Assembly: GCA_023954045.1 (NCBI GenBank)
Contig: JAMLIR010000003.1
Span: forward strand, 124,001-188,000
DNA from: Burkholderiaceae bacterium
GTDB lineage: Bacteria; Pseudomonadota; Gammaproteobacteria; Burkholderiales; Burkholderiaceae_E
Reading direction: 5' to 3'
DNA length: 64,000 bases
Part shown: positions 15,858-24,454 of the stretch, piece by piece
How positions within the stretch are numbered: position 1 is the first letter of the stretch
How the letters are laid out: each line of letters starts with the position of its first letter
The notes under the pieces: model-generated
Told to the model about the DNA's origin: nothing
The model's database searches: none
Seen by the model: only the letters and a program-made list of their open reading frames with translations
Translations under genes and position numbers: made by a program

Positions 15858-16127
15858 CTATGGGTTCGGCACCGGCTCCCAGCCGCGGCTGTGCGGGTTG
15901 AAGCACAGCGCCTCCTGGCCTCTGAGGATCGGCGTGAAGCCTTCGAGGAAGACGTGTCGCAGGTACAGCGCGCGGTAGGTCAGCGCCTGCCACGCCTGGT
16001 CTTCGCTCAGGCCGTTGGCGATGAAGTGCTCGCGCAGTTCGTCGTCGTCGGAAACCTCGTTGTTGGCCAACTGGTCTTCGACGAAGCGAAGCAACTCGGG
16101 CGGCAAGGACGACAGGATGGTGTCCAT
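15858..16127 (-). CDS. Small ICE-conserved acidic protein
   Basis: An 89-residue protein of unknown function, acidic in its first half (EVSDDDEL near residue 26). The start at 16127 (GAGG upstream) lies 8 bases downstream of the previous stop, which suggests coupling. It has no recognisable domain. Conserved position in the DUF3577 to DUF932 operon is the only functional clue. Confidence 0.65.
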   Translation of the reverse strand: MDTILSSLPPELLRFVEDQLANNEVSDDDELREHFIANGLSEDQAWQALTYRALYLRHVFLEGFTPILRGQEALCFNPHSRGWEPVPNP

Positions 16128-16134
16128 GTGCGCC

Positions 16135-16527
16135 TCACTCGGTGGCTGCATCGCCGGCCGCTTTGCGCGTCGGCTGCTGGTGGAAGGCATGCACCCTTGC
16201 GCGCCAGGTGGCGCAGCGCTGCGGCGCCATGTCGAGATAGCGCAGCGGGCACGAGTAGTAGTACGGGTGCTCGGCCTCGACCAGGGACTTGTAGCCCCAT
16301 TCGCGGCCCTCGCTTTCCAGCAGATGGCAGCCGATCAAGGTGGCCGACTCTCCGGGTGCGAGACCCAGGACACCGGCCTGCTTGGCGGTGACACGCACCA
16401 CCGTCCACAGCACGTTGCCGACCAGCGTGTGGTCGATGACCTCATTGCGCGACCGCTCGGTGTCCTCGGTTGCGGTCAGCTCGCGGATCAACTGATCGCG
16501 CGTCAATCGAACGAATGTCCAGCCCAT
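16135..16527 (-). CDS. ICE-conserved hypothetical protein (DUF6927-like)
   Basis: A 130-residue soluble protein. It begins MGWTFVRLTRDQLI and contains a CHLLESEGREWGYK stretch near residue 67 and an HPYYYSCP motif near residue 87. I associate this pattern with small DUF6927-type proteins of this ICE class, but only loosely. AGGAGT precedes the ATG. It is in the middle of the DUF3577 operon. Function unknown. Confidence 0.68.
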   Translation of the reverse strand: MGWTFVRLTRDQLIRELTATEDTERSRNEVIDHTLVGNVLWTVVRVTAKQAGVLGLAPGESATLIGCHLLESEGREWGYKSLVEAEHPYYYSCPLRYLDMAPQRCATWRARVHAFHQQPTRKAAGDAATE

Positions 16528-16560
16528 GGAATGACTCCTGTGAGAAAGGGCCGGAGTCCT

Positions 16561-16586
16561 CCCGCCGGGGAAGGAACCCCGGCGGG
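16561..16586 (-). promoter_or_regulatory. Strong hairpin in the leader of the 16135 gene
   Basis: A perfect 10-bp stem CCCGCCGGGG / CCCCGGCGGG with a 6-base loop lies about 35 bases before the start codon. It may be a local version of the recurring structured leaders, or an intercistronic mRNA stabiliser. Confidence 0.45.
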
Positions 16587-16628
16587 TGGTGGAAAGCCGC
16601 AGGCATGCGGCGTGAAATGGCGATGGGA

Positions 16629-17258
16629 TCAGACCCTGGCGAGGTGCCAGTCCTGGGACAGCGGAGCGAACTCGTAGCCCAGGTCGCCGAGACGGTCGCG
16701 CTGCTGACGCAGCACGCGCCGATCCACGGTGGCATCGAGCTTGACGACATCGCCCAGCGGCCAGAGCGCGCCGAACAGTGCCGCGTCGCCGTCGTCGTCC
16801 GCATGGGCCGAAGCCTCGGCAGACGCAGCAGCCGGTTCGCTGCCGAATGGCGTGGTATCGACCAGCGGGTCGCGCGAGCTGCGTGCCTTCTTCCGGCCGG
16901 CCGCCTTGGGGGCGGTCGTCGGCGTCGGCGTGGCGGTCTGTGCTTCCTCGTCGATCGGATCGACTTCCTGCGGACTCAGCCGGCGGGCGTCGTCACGGCT
17001 CAGGGCGTCGATGTTGGACAAGGTCATCCCGCCCAGGAGGGCGCGGGTCTCGATGACCATGCGGCCGTTGGCGGTGTACGTGGACGGGCGAATCTCCGCG
17101 ATGGCGAAATCGCCCTCGTACTTGCCTTCGGCGTACTGGTCGAGTTCGGCGTTCTTCACGACGAACTCGCCGATGGAGGTCGCAAGGCGCCCGACGTTGA
17201 AGTCGCCGTTGCGGCCGTGAATGGTCTTGATGGCCAATTGGCCGGGAATGGTGATCAT
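16629..17258 (-). CDS. DUF3275 family protein
   Basis: A 209-residue protein. The first 75 residues form the conserved DUF3275 domain (starting MITIPGQLAIKTIHG, with GRNGDFNVGRL). A low-complexity Ala/Thr/Pro linker (about 105-165) leads to a C-terminal conserved block that ends QDWHLARV. CAGGAG precedes the start. DUF3275 proteins are backbone genes in this ICE class with no known activity. Confidence 0.85.
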   Translation of the reverse strand: MITIPGQLAIKTIHGRNGDFNVGRLATSIGEFVVKNAELDQYAEGKYEGDFAIAEIRPSTYTANGRMVIETRALLGGMTLSNIDALSRDDARRLSPQEVDPIDEEAQTATPTPTTAPKAAGRKKARSSRDPLVDTTPFGSEPAAASAEASAHADDDGDAALFGALWPLGDVVKLDATVDRRVLRQQRDRLGDLGYEFAPLSQDWHLARV

Positions 17259-17281
17259 GAAGAACTCCTGCGGACGAAGCT

Positions 17282-17334
17282 GCGATCACGCACACGGCCG
17301 TCATGGTGACGGTCGCATGCGCACGCGAGTGGGA
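17282..17334 (-). promoter_or_regulatory. GC-rich leader with nested dyads, before the DUF3275 gene
   Basis: On the minus strand it follows TCTTCTTCC and contains a local hairpin CCGTC/GACGG and a longer-range CGCA/TGCG pairing that brackets it. It is a weaker example of the recurring leader arrangement. Confidence 0.35.
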
Positions 17335-17340
17335 AGAAGA

Positions 17341-17365
17341 CAAGGCCCCGGGGGTCGGGGCCTTG
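17341..17365 (-). terminator. Intercistronic hairpin after the DUF3577 gene
   Basis: A 9-bp stem CAAGGCCCC / GGGGCCTTG, 4 bases after the DUF3577 stop, followed on the minus strand by TCTTCTTCCC. It could be a partial terminator or attenuator that sets the ratio of the first gene to the rest of the operon. Confidence 0.5.
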
Positions 17366-17369
17366 CGGA

Positions 17370-17921
17370 TCAGAACGACTCGGCAACTTCCAATGCGGGG
17401 GCATCGGCAGTAGCTTCGTCGGCAGCTTCGGCGGCGGGCCTGGCGGGCTCTGACACAGCGGCTTGCGGCTCGGCGGACGTCGCGGGGACCGTGTTGCGCA
17501 CGTCGCGGTCGTCGGCATCGGTCGGCTTGGGCTCGGCTTTGTAGACGAGCTTGCCATCGACCTTGATCCAACTGACGAACAGCAGGCGGGCCTTGAGGCT
17601 CACCCCCTGCTCGCCGGCACGCTTGCCCTTGGAGTAGGTGAAAGTGTCGGTCCACAGGTCGCCCAGGCGGAAGCCGATCATCACCTTCTTCTCGGCATCG
17701 ACCGCTTGGATGCAGCGGCGCACCAGGTGCTGCGCTTCGGAGCCCGAGACGCGCGTGTCGAAACGCACGTAGGCCACGTCGTCGCTGGGGCCGTTGAGCG
17801 CCGCGATGTCGCAGGCCAGGAACGCATCGCCTTTCTTGGGCTTCACTTCGCGGATGCGATTGAGATACCCGAGGCCGGTGATGTGCAGGTCGAAGAAGGA
17901 CTTTTCGGTGGAAGTGGTCAT
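17370..17921 (-). CDS. DUF3577 / STY4534 family ICE replication-associated protein
   Basis: A 183-residue protein. Residues 1-135 form the DUF3577 domain (FFDLHITGLGYLNRIREV near residue 9), a family annotated as STY4534 ICE replication proteins. The last 45 residues are an Ala/Glu-rich tail. The start at 17921 follows AGGAGA; the frame is open to 18080. It is the first gene of an operon running to the DUF932 gene. Upstream are a structured leader and copy A of the three-hairpin RNA motif. Confidence 0.85.
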   Translation of the reverse strand: MTTSTEKSFFDLHITGLGYLNRIREVKPKKGDAFLACDIAALNGPSDDVAYVRFDTRVSGSEAQHLVRRCIQAVDAEKKVMIGFRLGDLWTDTFTYSKGKRAGEQGVSLKARLLFVSWIKVDGKLVYKAEPKPTDADDRDVRNTVPATSAEPQAAVSEPARPAAEAADEATADAPALEVAESF

Positions 17922-17951
17922 GGTGAATCTCCTGAGAACAAAGAGGCGGAG

Positions 17952-17999
17952 ACACACCCGACCCAAGGCGGGGAAGGTGTGGAACCCCCGCGTGGGTTG
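17952..17999 (-). promoter_or_regulatory. GC-rich leader with interleaved pairings, before the DUF3577 gene
   Basis: Minus-strand order: ACCCA, CGGGG, CACACC, CCCCG, TGGGT, GGTGTG. ACCCA pairs with TGGGT, CGGGG with CCCCG, and CACACC with GGTGTG, an interleaved arrangement that would form a pseudoknot or two exclusive folds. It lies about 30 bases before the start codon. Confidence 0.5.
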
Positions 18000-18079
18000 A
18001 GGAACAGCTTGGGTGGCATCACCATCGGGAGAACCGATGGCCGTTCGCGCTGGGATGCCGGGGCGAACTGGTGTGATCA

Positions 18080-18148
18080 ACGCGGTCGGAACCGCGTCGC
18101 AGTCTTGAAGATCGAGACTGCCTGGGCATGCTGCTGACGGGTGTCAGC
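18080..18148 (-). ncRNA. Three-hairpin RNA-like motif, copy A
   Basis: Reading the minus strand: hairpin 1 GCTGAC-accc-GTCAGC; linker AGCATGCCCAG; hairpin 2 GCAGTCT...AGACTGC with CTTCA in the loop; hairpin 3 ACGCGGT-tccg-ACCGCGT with a UCCG tetraloop. It lies 159 bases upstream of the DUF3577 gene. A DUF3577 RNA motif has, to my memory, been described from comparative searches; this may be a member. Confidence 0.78.
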
Positions 18149-18465
18149 GGAACATGGTGGGAAGCGTGGCGCCAGGTGCGCGTCTGTGCGAGCGGCAATC
18201 GGCATCGGCTGCTGTCCGCATTGGTAGCCGGGGCAAGGTCTGACACCCACTGCGCTTCCCACAGCAGCTTGGGCATGCGCGGCGCTTCGGGCGTGTCCGG
18301 GCGAGGCCGGCGCGCACGGTTCCAGTTGCCGCCGCCACTCAGCCCGACCAGACACCAGCAGGCCACGCGCAGGCTGGCGCCGCCCTCACCCGCAGCGTGT
18401 AGGTGATCAGGCGCACGTAGCCCAGCGCCCGCGCCGTTCGTACACAGCCGTGTGACTTCGAGCGT

Positions 18466-18640
18466 CCATGGACCAGTTCCTTCAGGTAGAAGGACAGGGA
18501 GTTACGGGCCACGTCGAGTTGGTCGGCGAGGACGCTAGGCGTCAGTCCTTCGGGGCCGGCGGCCACCAGGGCGCAGAATGCGCGCAGGCGCTGTATATGG
18601 GGCATGGCACCGAGGGCGAAACAGCTTGGGTCTCGTTCAT
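18466..18640 (-). pseudogene. arsR: Truncated, frameshifted arsR-family repressor
   Basis: A start at 18640 (MNETQAVS...) is followed by a one-base deletion near 18615. In the next frame, GPEGLTPSVLADQLDVARN and LSFYLKELVH match the winged-helix core of ArsR/SmtB repressors. After LKELVH near 18466 the sequence diverges into ICE leader DNA, so the metal-binding C-terminus is missing. The fragment cannot make a working repressor. It marks the junction between ICE backbone and the Cd/Pb cargo. Confidence 0.75.
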
Positions 18641-18666
18641 ATTCGATAATTCAGCACTTATCGAAT
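18641..18666 (-). promoter_or_regulatory. ArsR-type operator upstream of the broken arsR
   Basis: A perfect 9-bp inverted repeat ATTCGATAA and TTATCGAAT separated by 8 bases, directly before the arsR start. AT-rich 9+9 dyads of this kind are typical ArsR/SmtB operators. The site is intact although the adjacent repressor gene is broken. Confidence 0.65.
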
Positions 18667-18787
18667 AAATGGATGCAGCCGGACAACCAATCCATGCGGG
18701 CATCCCGGGGCTCTGCAGTCAGGCTCGCGAACTGCGTGCCCAATTCCCCCTGCCGTCCGTCACGGTTGGCGGAGAGAACGATGGATC

Positions 18788-20737
18788 TCACGCGGGCCGA
18801 GGATGCTGGGCCTTTACCGAGTTCAGAGCGAAGCCTGCCAGGGCAATAGCAAGCACGACGGCTTGTGCGATGGTGGTCTCGGCAGATGGATAGACCCCAA
18901 GCACTTCGATGCGCGGCCAATGGATCGGGCTGGCGCTCAACCAGCCCGCCTCCTGGAGACCCGCAACACCCTTGCCTGCGAGCACGACGGCGAGCACTAC
19001 CACCAGGAGCGAGCTGAGGCTGAAGAACTTGCCGATGGGCATGCGGGCGCTGGTGCGCAGCATGAGCCACGCGAGGACCGCGAGGATGGCCACCCCGCCC
19101 AGCAGCCCGTAGAGCAAGGCGCCATTGTTACCGTCGCCGGCCAGCGCCGAGTAAAAGAGCACGGTCTCGAAGACTTCCCGGTAGACCGCGATGAACGACA
19201 GCGCGAACAGCGCCCATGCCGAGCGTCGAGTCATTGCTGCGGAGAGCTTTTCCTTCAGGTAGGCCTGCCATTTGCCGGCCGTGCTTTTCTGGTGCATCCA
19301 GAGGCCGACACTCAAGAGGACGATGGCGGCGAAAAGGGATGACACCCCTTCGGTCACCTCCCGGCTGGCACCGCTGATGCTCACGAAGTAGGTGGCCACG
19401 GCCCAGGTCAGGCCGCCGCAGGCCAGCGCGACGATCCAGCCGCCGTGGACGTAGGCCAAGACATCGCGCCGCTCGGCCTTCTTCAGGAAAGCGAGCATGC
19501 CGACGACGATCAGCAGCGCTTCCACGCCTTCGCGCAGCAGGATGGTGATCGACGCAATGAAGGTGGTCAGCGGGTCGGCCTTGTCCGCCCCCAGTTCGGT
19601 ATCAACCTGGGCGAAGAGGTAGTCCAGCTTCTGCGCCGTGGCGTCGGCCTGTTCCAGCTTGCCGCTGGCGAGCGCGCCGCGATAGGCCAGCATGGCGTTT
19701 TCCACCGCGGTGAGCAGCGCCTGATTGCGTGCGCGCAAAGCGGCTTCGAGCGGCTCGAAGCCATCCAGATAGGCGGACAAGCCCAAGCGCGTCGCCTTGG
19801 CCTGGTCGCCTGCGCGGGCTGCGGCAAGGCTCTCCTGCAGGCGCGTGCGGGCCAGGCCCAGCCCACCCGTGCCGCTGGCTGCGACCGTCACCTCCGGGTG
19901 GCTGCGGACGTAGGCAGTCAGGTCGCGTGCCGCGTCTGGCGTCATCCGTTCGGACAAGGCCGCCTCCGTCAACGTTGCCGCGGCAGCCAGATCGGGAAAA
20001 ACGGCCTTGGCGGCAGCGTCCTTGCCCCAGGCCTGCTCACCGCGCGTGCGCATGGCGTCGTCGTGCGACAGTGTCCCGGCGAAAAATGCCAATGCCCACC
20101 GATCCTCGTCGGGGAGCGTAGCGAAACTGGGCATCGACGTGCCGGTCACGCCTTGAGAAACGACCTGGTACAGCGCGAGCACACTGCGCGAACGTGCACG
20201 TTCATGATCGGTGAACGCGATCGGCGGCGGGTCGAGTTTGGCACCGAGTGGGCCATCGCCCCGGCCGGTGGCCCCGTGGCAGGCTGCGCAATTGGCCTCG
20301 AACAGCACTTTGGCGCGCGCGAGATCCGGCGCCTTGGCCGGCGCGAGTGGGAACGGATAGGCCTTCACCAGTGCCGCGGCCAACGCATGAGCGCTGTCGG
20401 CTACGGCCTTGGCGTCGGCTTTCGCGGCGATGAGATCGCCGAGCGCTTTGGCTTGCCGTTGCAGGTCCGGGAGTGCTGGAGTGCTCGGCAGTGCCGCGAG
20501 TTGCTGCGCCGCCGTCGCAGCAAACTCCTTCATTTCCTCGTACTCGCTGGCCTTTTGAACCTTGCCATCGCTGACCGCGCCGCCGTAGTCGACCGCGAGG
20601 TAGTCCAGCAACTGCCAGGTCTGCTTGGCCTGGTCGCTGGCGGCAGGGTCGGCCGCCCAGGCAGGAGAAGCGGACCACAGCGCAAGCAGCGCGGCCATTG
20701 CCAGGAATCGTCTGGCGCAAGGAAGGAGTATTTTCAT
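18788..20737 (-). CDS. pbrT: PbrT-type permease: cytochrome c domain fused to FTR1 iron/lead permease
   Basis: A 649-residue protein with a signal peptide, a periplasmic cytochrome c-like domain (heme motif CAACH near residue 154), and then a seven-helix FTR1 permease domain from about residue 385. The two FTR1 metal motifs are REGVE (near 400) and REVFE (near 516). This fusion is characteristic of PbrT, which takes up Pb2+ in the Cupriavidus metallidurans pbr system, and of related iron permeases. It follows the Cd/Pb ATPase gene by 115 bases in the same direction, so a metal-regulated operon is likely. Confidence 0.85.
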   Translation of the reverse strand: MKILLPCARRFLAMAALLALWSASPAWAADPAASDQAKQTWQLLDYLAVDYGGAVSDGKVQKASEYEEMKEFAATAAQQLAALPSTPALPDLQRQAKALGDLIAAKADAKAVADSAHALAAALVKAYPFPLAPAKAPDLARAKVLFEANCAACHGATGRGDGPLGAKLDPPPIAFTDHERARSRSVLALYQVVSQGVTGTSMPSFATLPDEDRWALAFFAGTLSHDDAMRTRGEQAWGKDAAAKAVFPDLAAAATLTEAALSERMTPDAARDLTAYVRSHPEVTVAASGTGGLGLARTRLQESLAAARAGDQAKATRLGLSAYLDGFEPLEAALRARNQALLTAVENAMLAYRGALASGKLEQADATAQKLDYLFAQVDTELGADKADPLTTFIASITILLREGVEALLIVVGMLAFLKKAERRDVLAYVHGGWIVALACGGLTWAVATYFVSISGASREVTEGVSSLFAAIVLLSVGLWMHQKSTAGKWQAYLKEKLSAAMTRRSAWALFALSFIAVYREVFETVLFYSALAGDGNNGALLYGLLGGVAILAVLAWLMLRTSARMPIGKFFSLSSLLVVVLAVVLAGKGVAGLQEAGWLSASPIHWPRIEVLGVYPSAETTIAQAVVLAIALAGFALNSVKAQHPRPA

Positions 20738-20852
20738 GTTGTAGTGGTGTTATTGATTCTCGTTTCACCGATGGCTCGCATTGCGGCTCGGGATGAAGGT
20801 GGTCCGACGCTGCGAAGCGAGGACGGGCGGGCCGCGAGGCCCGCAAACCCGT

Positions 20853-23828
20853 TCAGCCCTTTTCGGCAGCGCCCGTGCCGGGCGAGTGCAGCAGGCGAAG
20901 CCCATTGAAAACAACCGCGAGACTGGCACCCATATCGGCCAGGATCGCGAGCCACAGGCTGGCATGGCCAGTGAACGCCAAGACCATGAAAACGGCCTTG
21001 GTGCCCAGGGCAAACACGATGTTGGCCGTCAGAATGCCGGCTACGCGCTGCGACAGCCGGATGAATTCCGGCAGCTTGCGCAGGTCGTCCTGCATCAGCG
21101 CCACATCGGCGGTCTCGATCGCGGTGTCCGTTCCGGCCGCACCCATTGCGAAACCGATGCTCGACTTCGCCAACGCGGGCGCGTCGTTGACGCCATCGCC
21201 CACCATGCCGACCGGGCCGCGCGCCAGCATGGCGTCGATGGCTTGCAGCTTGTCTTGCGGCAGCAGTTCACCCTTTGCATTGGCGATGCCCACCAAGCCT
21301 GCCACCGCCAGGGCGGTCTTGGCATTGTCGCCCGTCAGCATGACCGGCTCGATGCCGAGCGACTTCAGCTCCGCGACAGCCTGGCGGCTGGTCTCGCGTA
21401 CGGTATCGGCGACACCCAGCACCGCCAGAACCTCGCGGTCCGTTGCCAGCACCACGGCTGTCTTTGCCTGGAGTTCCAATGCGTCGAGCTGCGCTTCCAA
21501 CGCGGGCGAGCAGATGCCCAGCTCTTCGATCAACCGATGGTTGCCGACGTAGTAGGTGCTGCCGTCCACATTTCCCTTGACGCCGCGGCCGGGAAGCGCC
21601 TCGAACTGCTCGACGGCGGCCAGCGGCGCATCGCCGTGCCCCGCAACGATGGCCGTGGCCACGGGATGTTCCGAGAGCGCATCGATGCTCGCGGCGAGCC
21701 GCAGCGCCTCGTCCTTCGCCACGGCGCCCTGTGGAATGATGTCCGTGAGTGCGGGACGCCCGTGGGTCAAGGTTCCGGTCTTGTCCAGGGCCACCGACTT
21801 CAAGTGCCGCCCCTGTTCGAGGTAAAGCCCGCCCTTGACGAGAATGCCCCGGCGCGCAGCGGCTGCCAGGCCGCTGACGACCGTGACCGGCGTGGAGATC
21901 ACGAGAGCACATGGGCAAGCGATGACCAGCATCACCAGCGCCTTGTAGACCCATTCGAACCAGGGTTGCCCGAAAACGAGCGGAGGAATGACCGCAACGG
22001 CAAGTGCCACCGCAAACACCGCGGGCGTGTAGATGCTGGCAAACCTGTCCACGAAGCGTTGCGTGGGCGCGCGCTGTCCCTGCGCCTCCTGGACTGAGCG
22101 CGCGATGCGGTCCAGCGTCGTCTCGCCCTTGCGCGAAGTGACGCGGAACTCCAGCGTGCCGCGCTCGTTGATGGTGCCGGCGAACACCGTGGCACCGGCG
22201 GCTTTCTCCACCGGCATGCTTTCGCCGGTGATCGGTGCCTGGTTCACTGACGACTGGCCTGCGACGACTTCGCCGTCCAGCGCGATGCGTTCGCCCGGAC
22301 GCACGCGCACGACGCTTCCAAGGGATACCGTGTCCGCCTTGACTTCGCGCCACTGCCCGTCGGGCTGGCGCACCAGGGCGCTCTCGGGCGCGAGGTCCAT
22401 CAGTTTGCGGATCGCATTGCGGGCCCGGTCCAGGCTCAATACCTCGATCATTTCGGCAATGCCAAAGAGCCAGATGACCACCGCCGCCTCGGGCCACTGG
22501 CCGATCAGCGCCGCGCCGATGACGGCGACCGTCATCAGCAGGTTCATGTTCAGCGAGCGCGTCTTCAGCGCGATCCAGCCCTTCTTGAGGGTCTCGACCC
22601 CACCCAGGCCGATGGCAGCAAGACACGCAAGAACGATGGGCCAGGATGCTTCGGGCACACCCGCGAAGACCATGGCCTCTGCGCCCAGCGCCAGTACGCC
22701 GGAGATCGCCATGCGAATCCATTGCCCACGCGCAATGCCGGTGCCGAAGTCACGGGGGGCGGACGATACCGGGGCGGAGGCGCTTTGGAGCACAGGGGCC
22801 ATTCCGAGCCGCTCGATCGCCGTCGTCACCGGAGCCAGGTCGGCAAGCTCGTGGCTCACGGTCAGCGTGCGGCCCATCAGGTTGAAATCCAGGGCCTTCA
22901 CCCCAGGCATGCCTTCGAGCGCCTTGCGCAGCAAACCTTCCTCGGTCGGGCAGTCCATCTTCTCGATGAGGTACACGGCCCGGCCCTGCGGCTCGCCGCT
23001 GCCATTGCGCTCGATGCTGGCCTTCATGCCGACGTCGTTGAGCGCCCTGAGGATCGGTGCGGGGTCCGGCAGATGGTGCCGGACATCGAGCCGTCGTCCC
23101 ATCAAGTCGAAATCCAGCCGTTCGATGCCCTCGACCGCGCCGAGGCGCTTGCGGATCGTTGCCTCTTCGGTGGGGCAATCCATATTGGAAATGAAGAAGC
23201 GCGTGGCATTTCCAGCCGACGGGGCCGCGGCCTGCGGCGCCGCGTCGCTGACGGCAAGGGTTTCGGCACCGAATGGCATGCCATCCGCCGGTTTTTCCAC
23301 GGGCTTCATACCCAGGTTCTCGATGGTCCGGGCAATCGGGGCTGTATCGGTCAGCGAGTGGGACACCGTCAGCCTGTGGGCCGTCAGATCGAAGTCCACC
23401 GCCTGTACCCCCTCCAGTGGCTCCAGCACTGCGCGCAACTGGCGCTCTTCGCTGGAGCAATCCATTTCCTGGATGAAGTAGACGACCTGCTGGGGAGCCG
23501 CCTGCACCGCCGCGTGCATGCCGATGTCGTGCAGGGCACGCAGGATGGCGTTCTGGCCTGCGGCCTCGTGCGTCACTTCCAGGCGGCGCCGCGCCAGATC
23601 AAAGGCCATTCCCCGGATGCCATCGATTTTTCTCAGGCGCTCGCGGATCTGGGCCTCCTCGCTGGGGCAGTCCATGTTGGCGATGGCAAAGCCCGTCACG
23701 ACCGGCTCTGCGGTCATCGTCCCCGTCACCCCTATCGCCCCCGCCGAGCACCCGCAGGCTGTGCCGCAGGATGTTTGCGTCATTGTGTTGTCCATTGATT
23801 GGTTCTCAGCTTCCGGGCTTTTCGGCAT
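20853..23828 (-). CDS. cadA: P1B-type Cd/Pb/Zn-exporting ATPase with four HMA-like domains
   Basis: A 991-residue heavy-metal ATPase (start at 23828, or ATGs at 23795/23783). A Cys-rich start (TSCGTACGC) is followed by four tandem HMA-like domains with motifs MDCPSEE, MDCSSEE, MDCPTEE and MDCPTEE, each keeping one Cys and replacing the second with Glu. The core has IACPCAL (CPC ion site, TM6), DKTGTLTHG and SEHPVA. This combination fits soft divalent cations (Cd, Pb, Zn). It is divergent from the cadR/pbrR regulator and followed by pbrT. Four HMA domains are more than the usual one or two. Confidence 0.9.
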   Translation of the reverse strand: MPKSPEAENQSMDNTMTQTSCGTACGCSAGAIGVTGTMTAEPVVTGFAIANMDCPSEEAQIRERLRKIDGIRGMAFDLARRRLEVTHEAAGQNAILRALHDIGMHAAVQAAPQQVVYFIQEMDCSSEERQLRAVLEPLEGVQAVDFDLTAHRLTVSHSLTDTAPIARTIENLGMKPVEKPADGMPFGAETLAVSDAAPQAAAPSAGNATRFFISNMDCPTEEATIRKRLGAVEGIERLDFDLMGRRLDVRHHLPDPAPILRALNDVGMKASIERNGSGEPQGRAVYLIEKMDCPTEEGLLRKALEGMPGVKALDFNLMGRTLTVSHELADLAPVTTAIERLGMAPVLQSASAPVSSAPRDFGTGIARGQWIRMAISGVLALGAEAMVFAGVPEASWPIVLACLAAIGLGGVETLKKGWIALKTRSLNMNLLMTVAVIGAALIGQWPEAAVVIWLFGIAEMIEVLSLDRARNAIRKLMDLAPESALVRQPDGQWREVKADTVSLGSVVRVRPGERIALDGEVVAGQSSVNQAPITGESMPVEKAAGATVFAGTINERGTLEFRVTSRKGETTLDRIARSVQEAQGQRAPTQRFVDRFASIYTPAVFAVALAVAVIPPLVFGQPWFEWVYKALVMLVIACPCALVISTPVTVVSGLAAAARRGILVKGGLYLEQGRHLKSVALDKTGTLTHGRPALTDIIPQGAVAKDEALRLAASIDALSEHPVATAIVAGHGDAPLAAVEQFEALPGRGVKGNVDGSTYYVGNHRLIEELGICSPALEAQLDALELQAKTAVVLATDREVLAVLGVADTVRETSRQAVAELKSLGIEPVMLTGDNAKTALAVAGLVGIANAKGELLPQDKLQAIDAMLARGPVGMVGDGVNDAPALAKSSIGFAMGAAGTDTAIETADVALMQDDLRKLPEFIRLSQRVAGILTANIVFALGTKAVFMVLAFTGHASLWLAILADMGASLAVVFNGLRLLHSPGTGAAEKG

Positions 23829-23915
23829 CGCGCCACGCGCGCCTGTCCCATGTGCTCACGCACTCGCCAGCGGCCCCGCACGCACGTGCTTGATCCGCAA
23901 GCCGACTCAGGGCAC

Positions 23916-23946
23916 ATTAAGAACCCTAAAGTAGGTTGAGAGTCAA
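23916..23946 (-). promoter_or_regulatory. MerR-type promoter/operator of the cadA operon
   Basis: On the minus strand -35 TTGACT (23946-23941) and -10-like CTTAAT (23921-23916) are 19 bases apart, the overlong spacing that MerR-family activators correct. An imperfect dyad (ACTCT ... AGGGT, 23923-23943) fills the spacer, as in CadR/PbrR operators. Confidence 0.75.
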
Positions 23947-23981
23947 GAGTAAACCCGCAAGGGGTATCGGGGAAATGCAAG

Positions 23982-24386
23982 ATGAAAATCGGTGAGCTGG
24001 CCAGTGCGACGGGGGTGCAGATCCCGACGATTCGCTTCTACGAGCAAGAGGGGTTGCTGCCGCCTGCGGCGCGCACGGGAGGCAACTACAGGTGCTATGA
24101 CGAGTCGCATGTCCAGCGGCTGGCGTTTGTGCGGCATTGCCGTTCACTGGACATGAACCTCGACGATGTTCGGGTGCTCCTTAAATTCAAGGATCACCAG
24201 CGCGGCCCCTGCGATGAGGTCAATGAACTGCTGGACAAGCACATCCTGCAGCTCACCAAGCGCATCGAGGAATTGAGGTCTCTGGAGAGGCAGCTAGTCG
24301 CGCTCAGAGCACAATGCTGTGCGGGTCAGGTCGCCGAGCGGTGCGGAATACTCGATGGCCTGACGATAGCGTCGCAAAAGCAGTAG
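23982..24386 (+). CDS. cadR: Cd(II)/Pb(II)-responsive MerR-family regulator (CadR/PbrR)
   Basis: A 134-residue MerR-family protein. The N-terminal winged helix begins MKIGELASATGVQ. Metal-site cysteines are at 77, 112/113 and 121, the Cys77/Cys112/Cys119-121 pattern of CadR and PbrR. It is divergent from the ATPase gene across a 19-bp-spacer promoter, the standard arrangement. It should activate cadA-pbrT when Cd or Pb binds. CadR and PbrR cannot be separated from sequence alone; the presence of pbrT favours lead as an inducer. Confidence 0.9.
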   Translation: MKIGELASATGVQIPTIRFYEQEGLLPPAARTGGNYRCYDESHVQRLAFVRHCRSLDMNLDDVRVLLKFKDHQRGPCDEVNELLDKHILQLTKRIEELRSLERQLVALRAQCCAGQVAERCGILDGLTIASQKQ

Positions 24387-24454
24387 CCGCAAACGGATGC
24401 AAGAAGAAGACTTCCCGCCGCGAGGATGGGAAGCCGCATGGGGACGCAGAGGGG

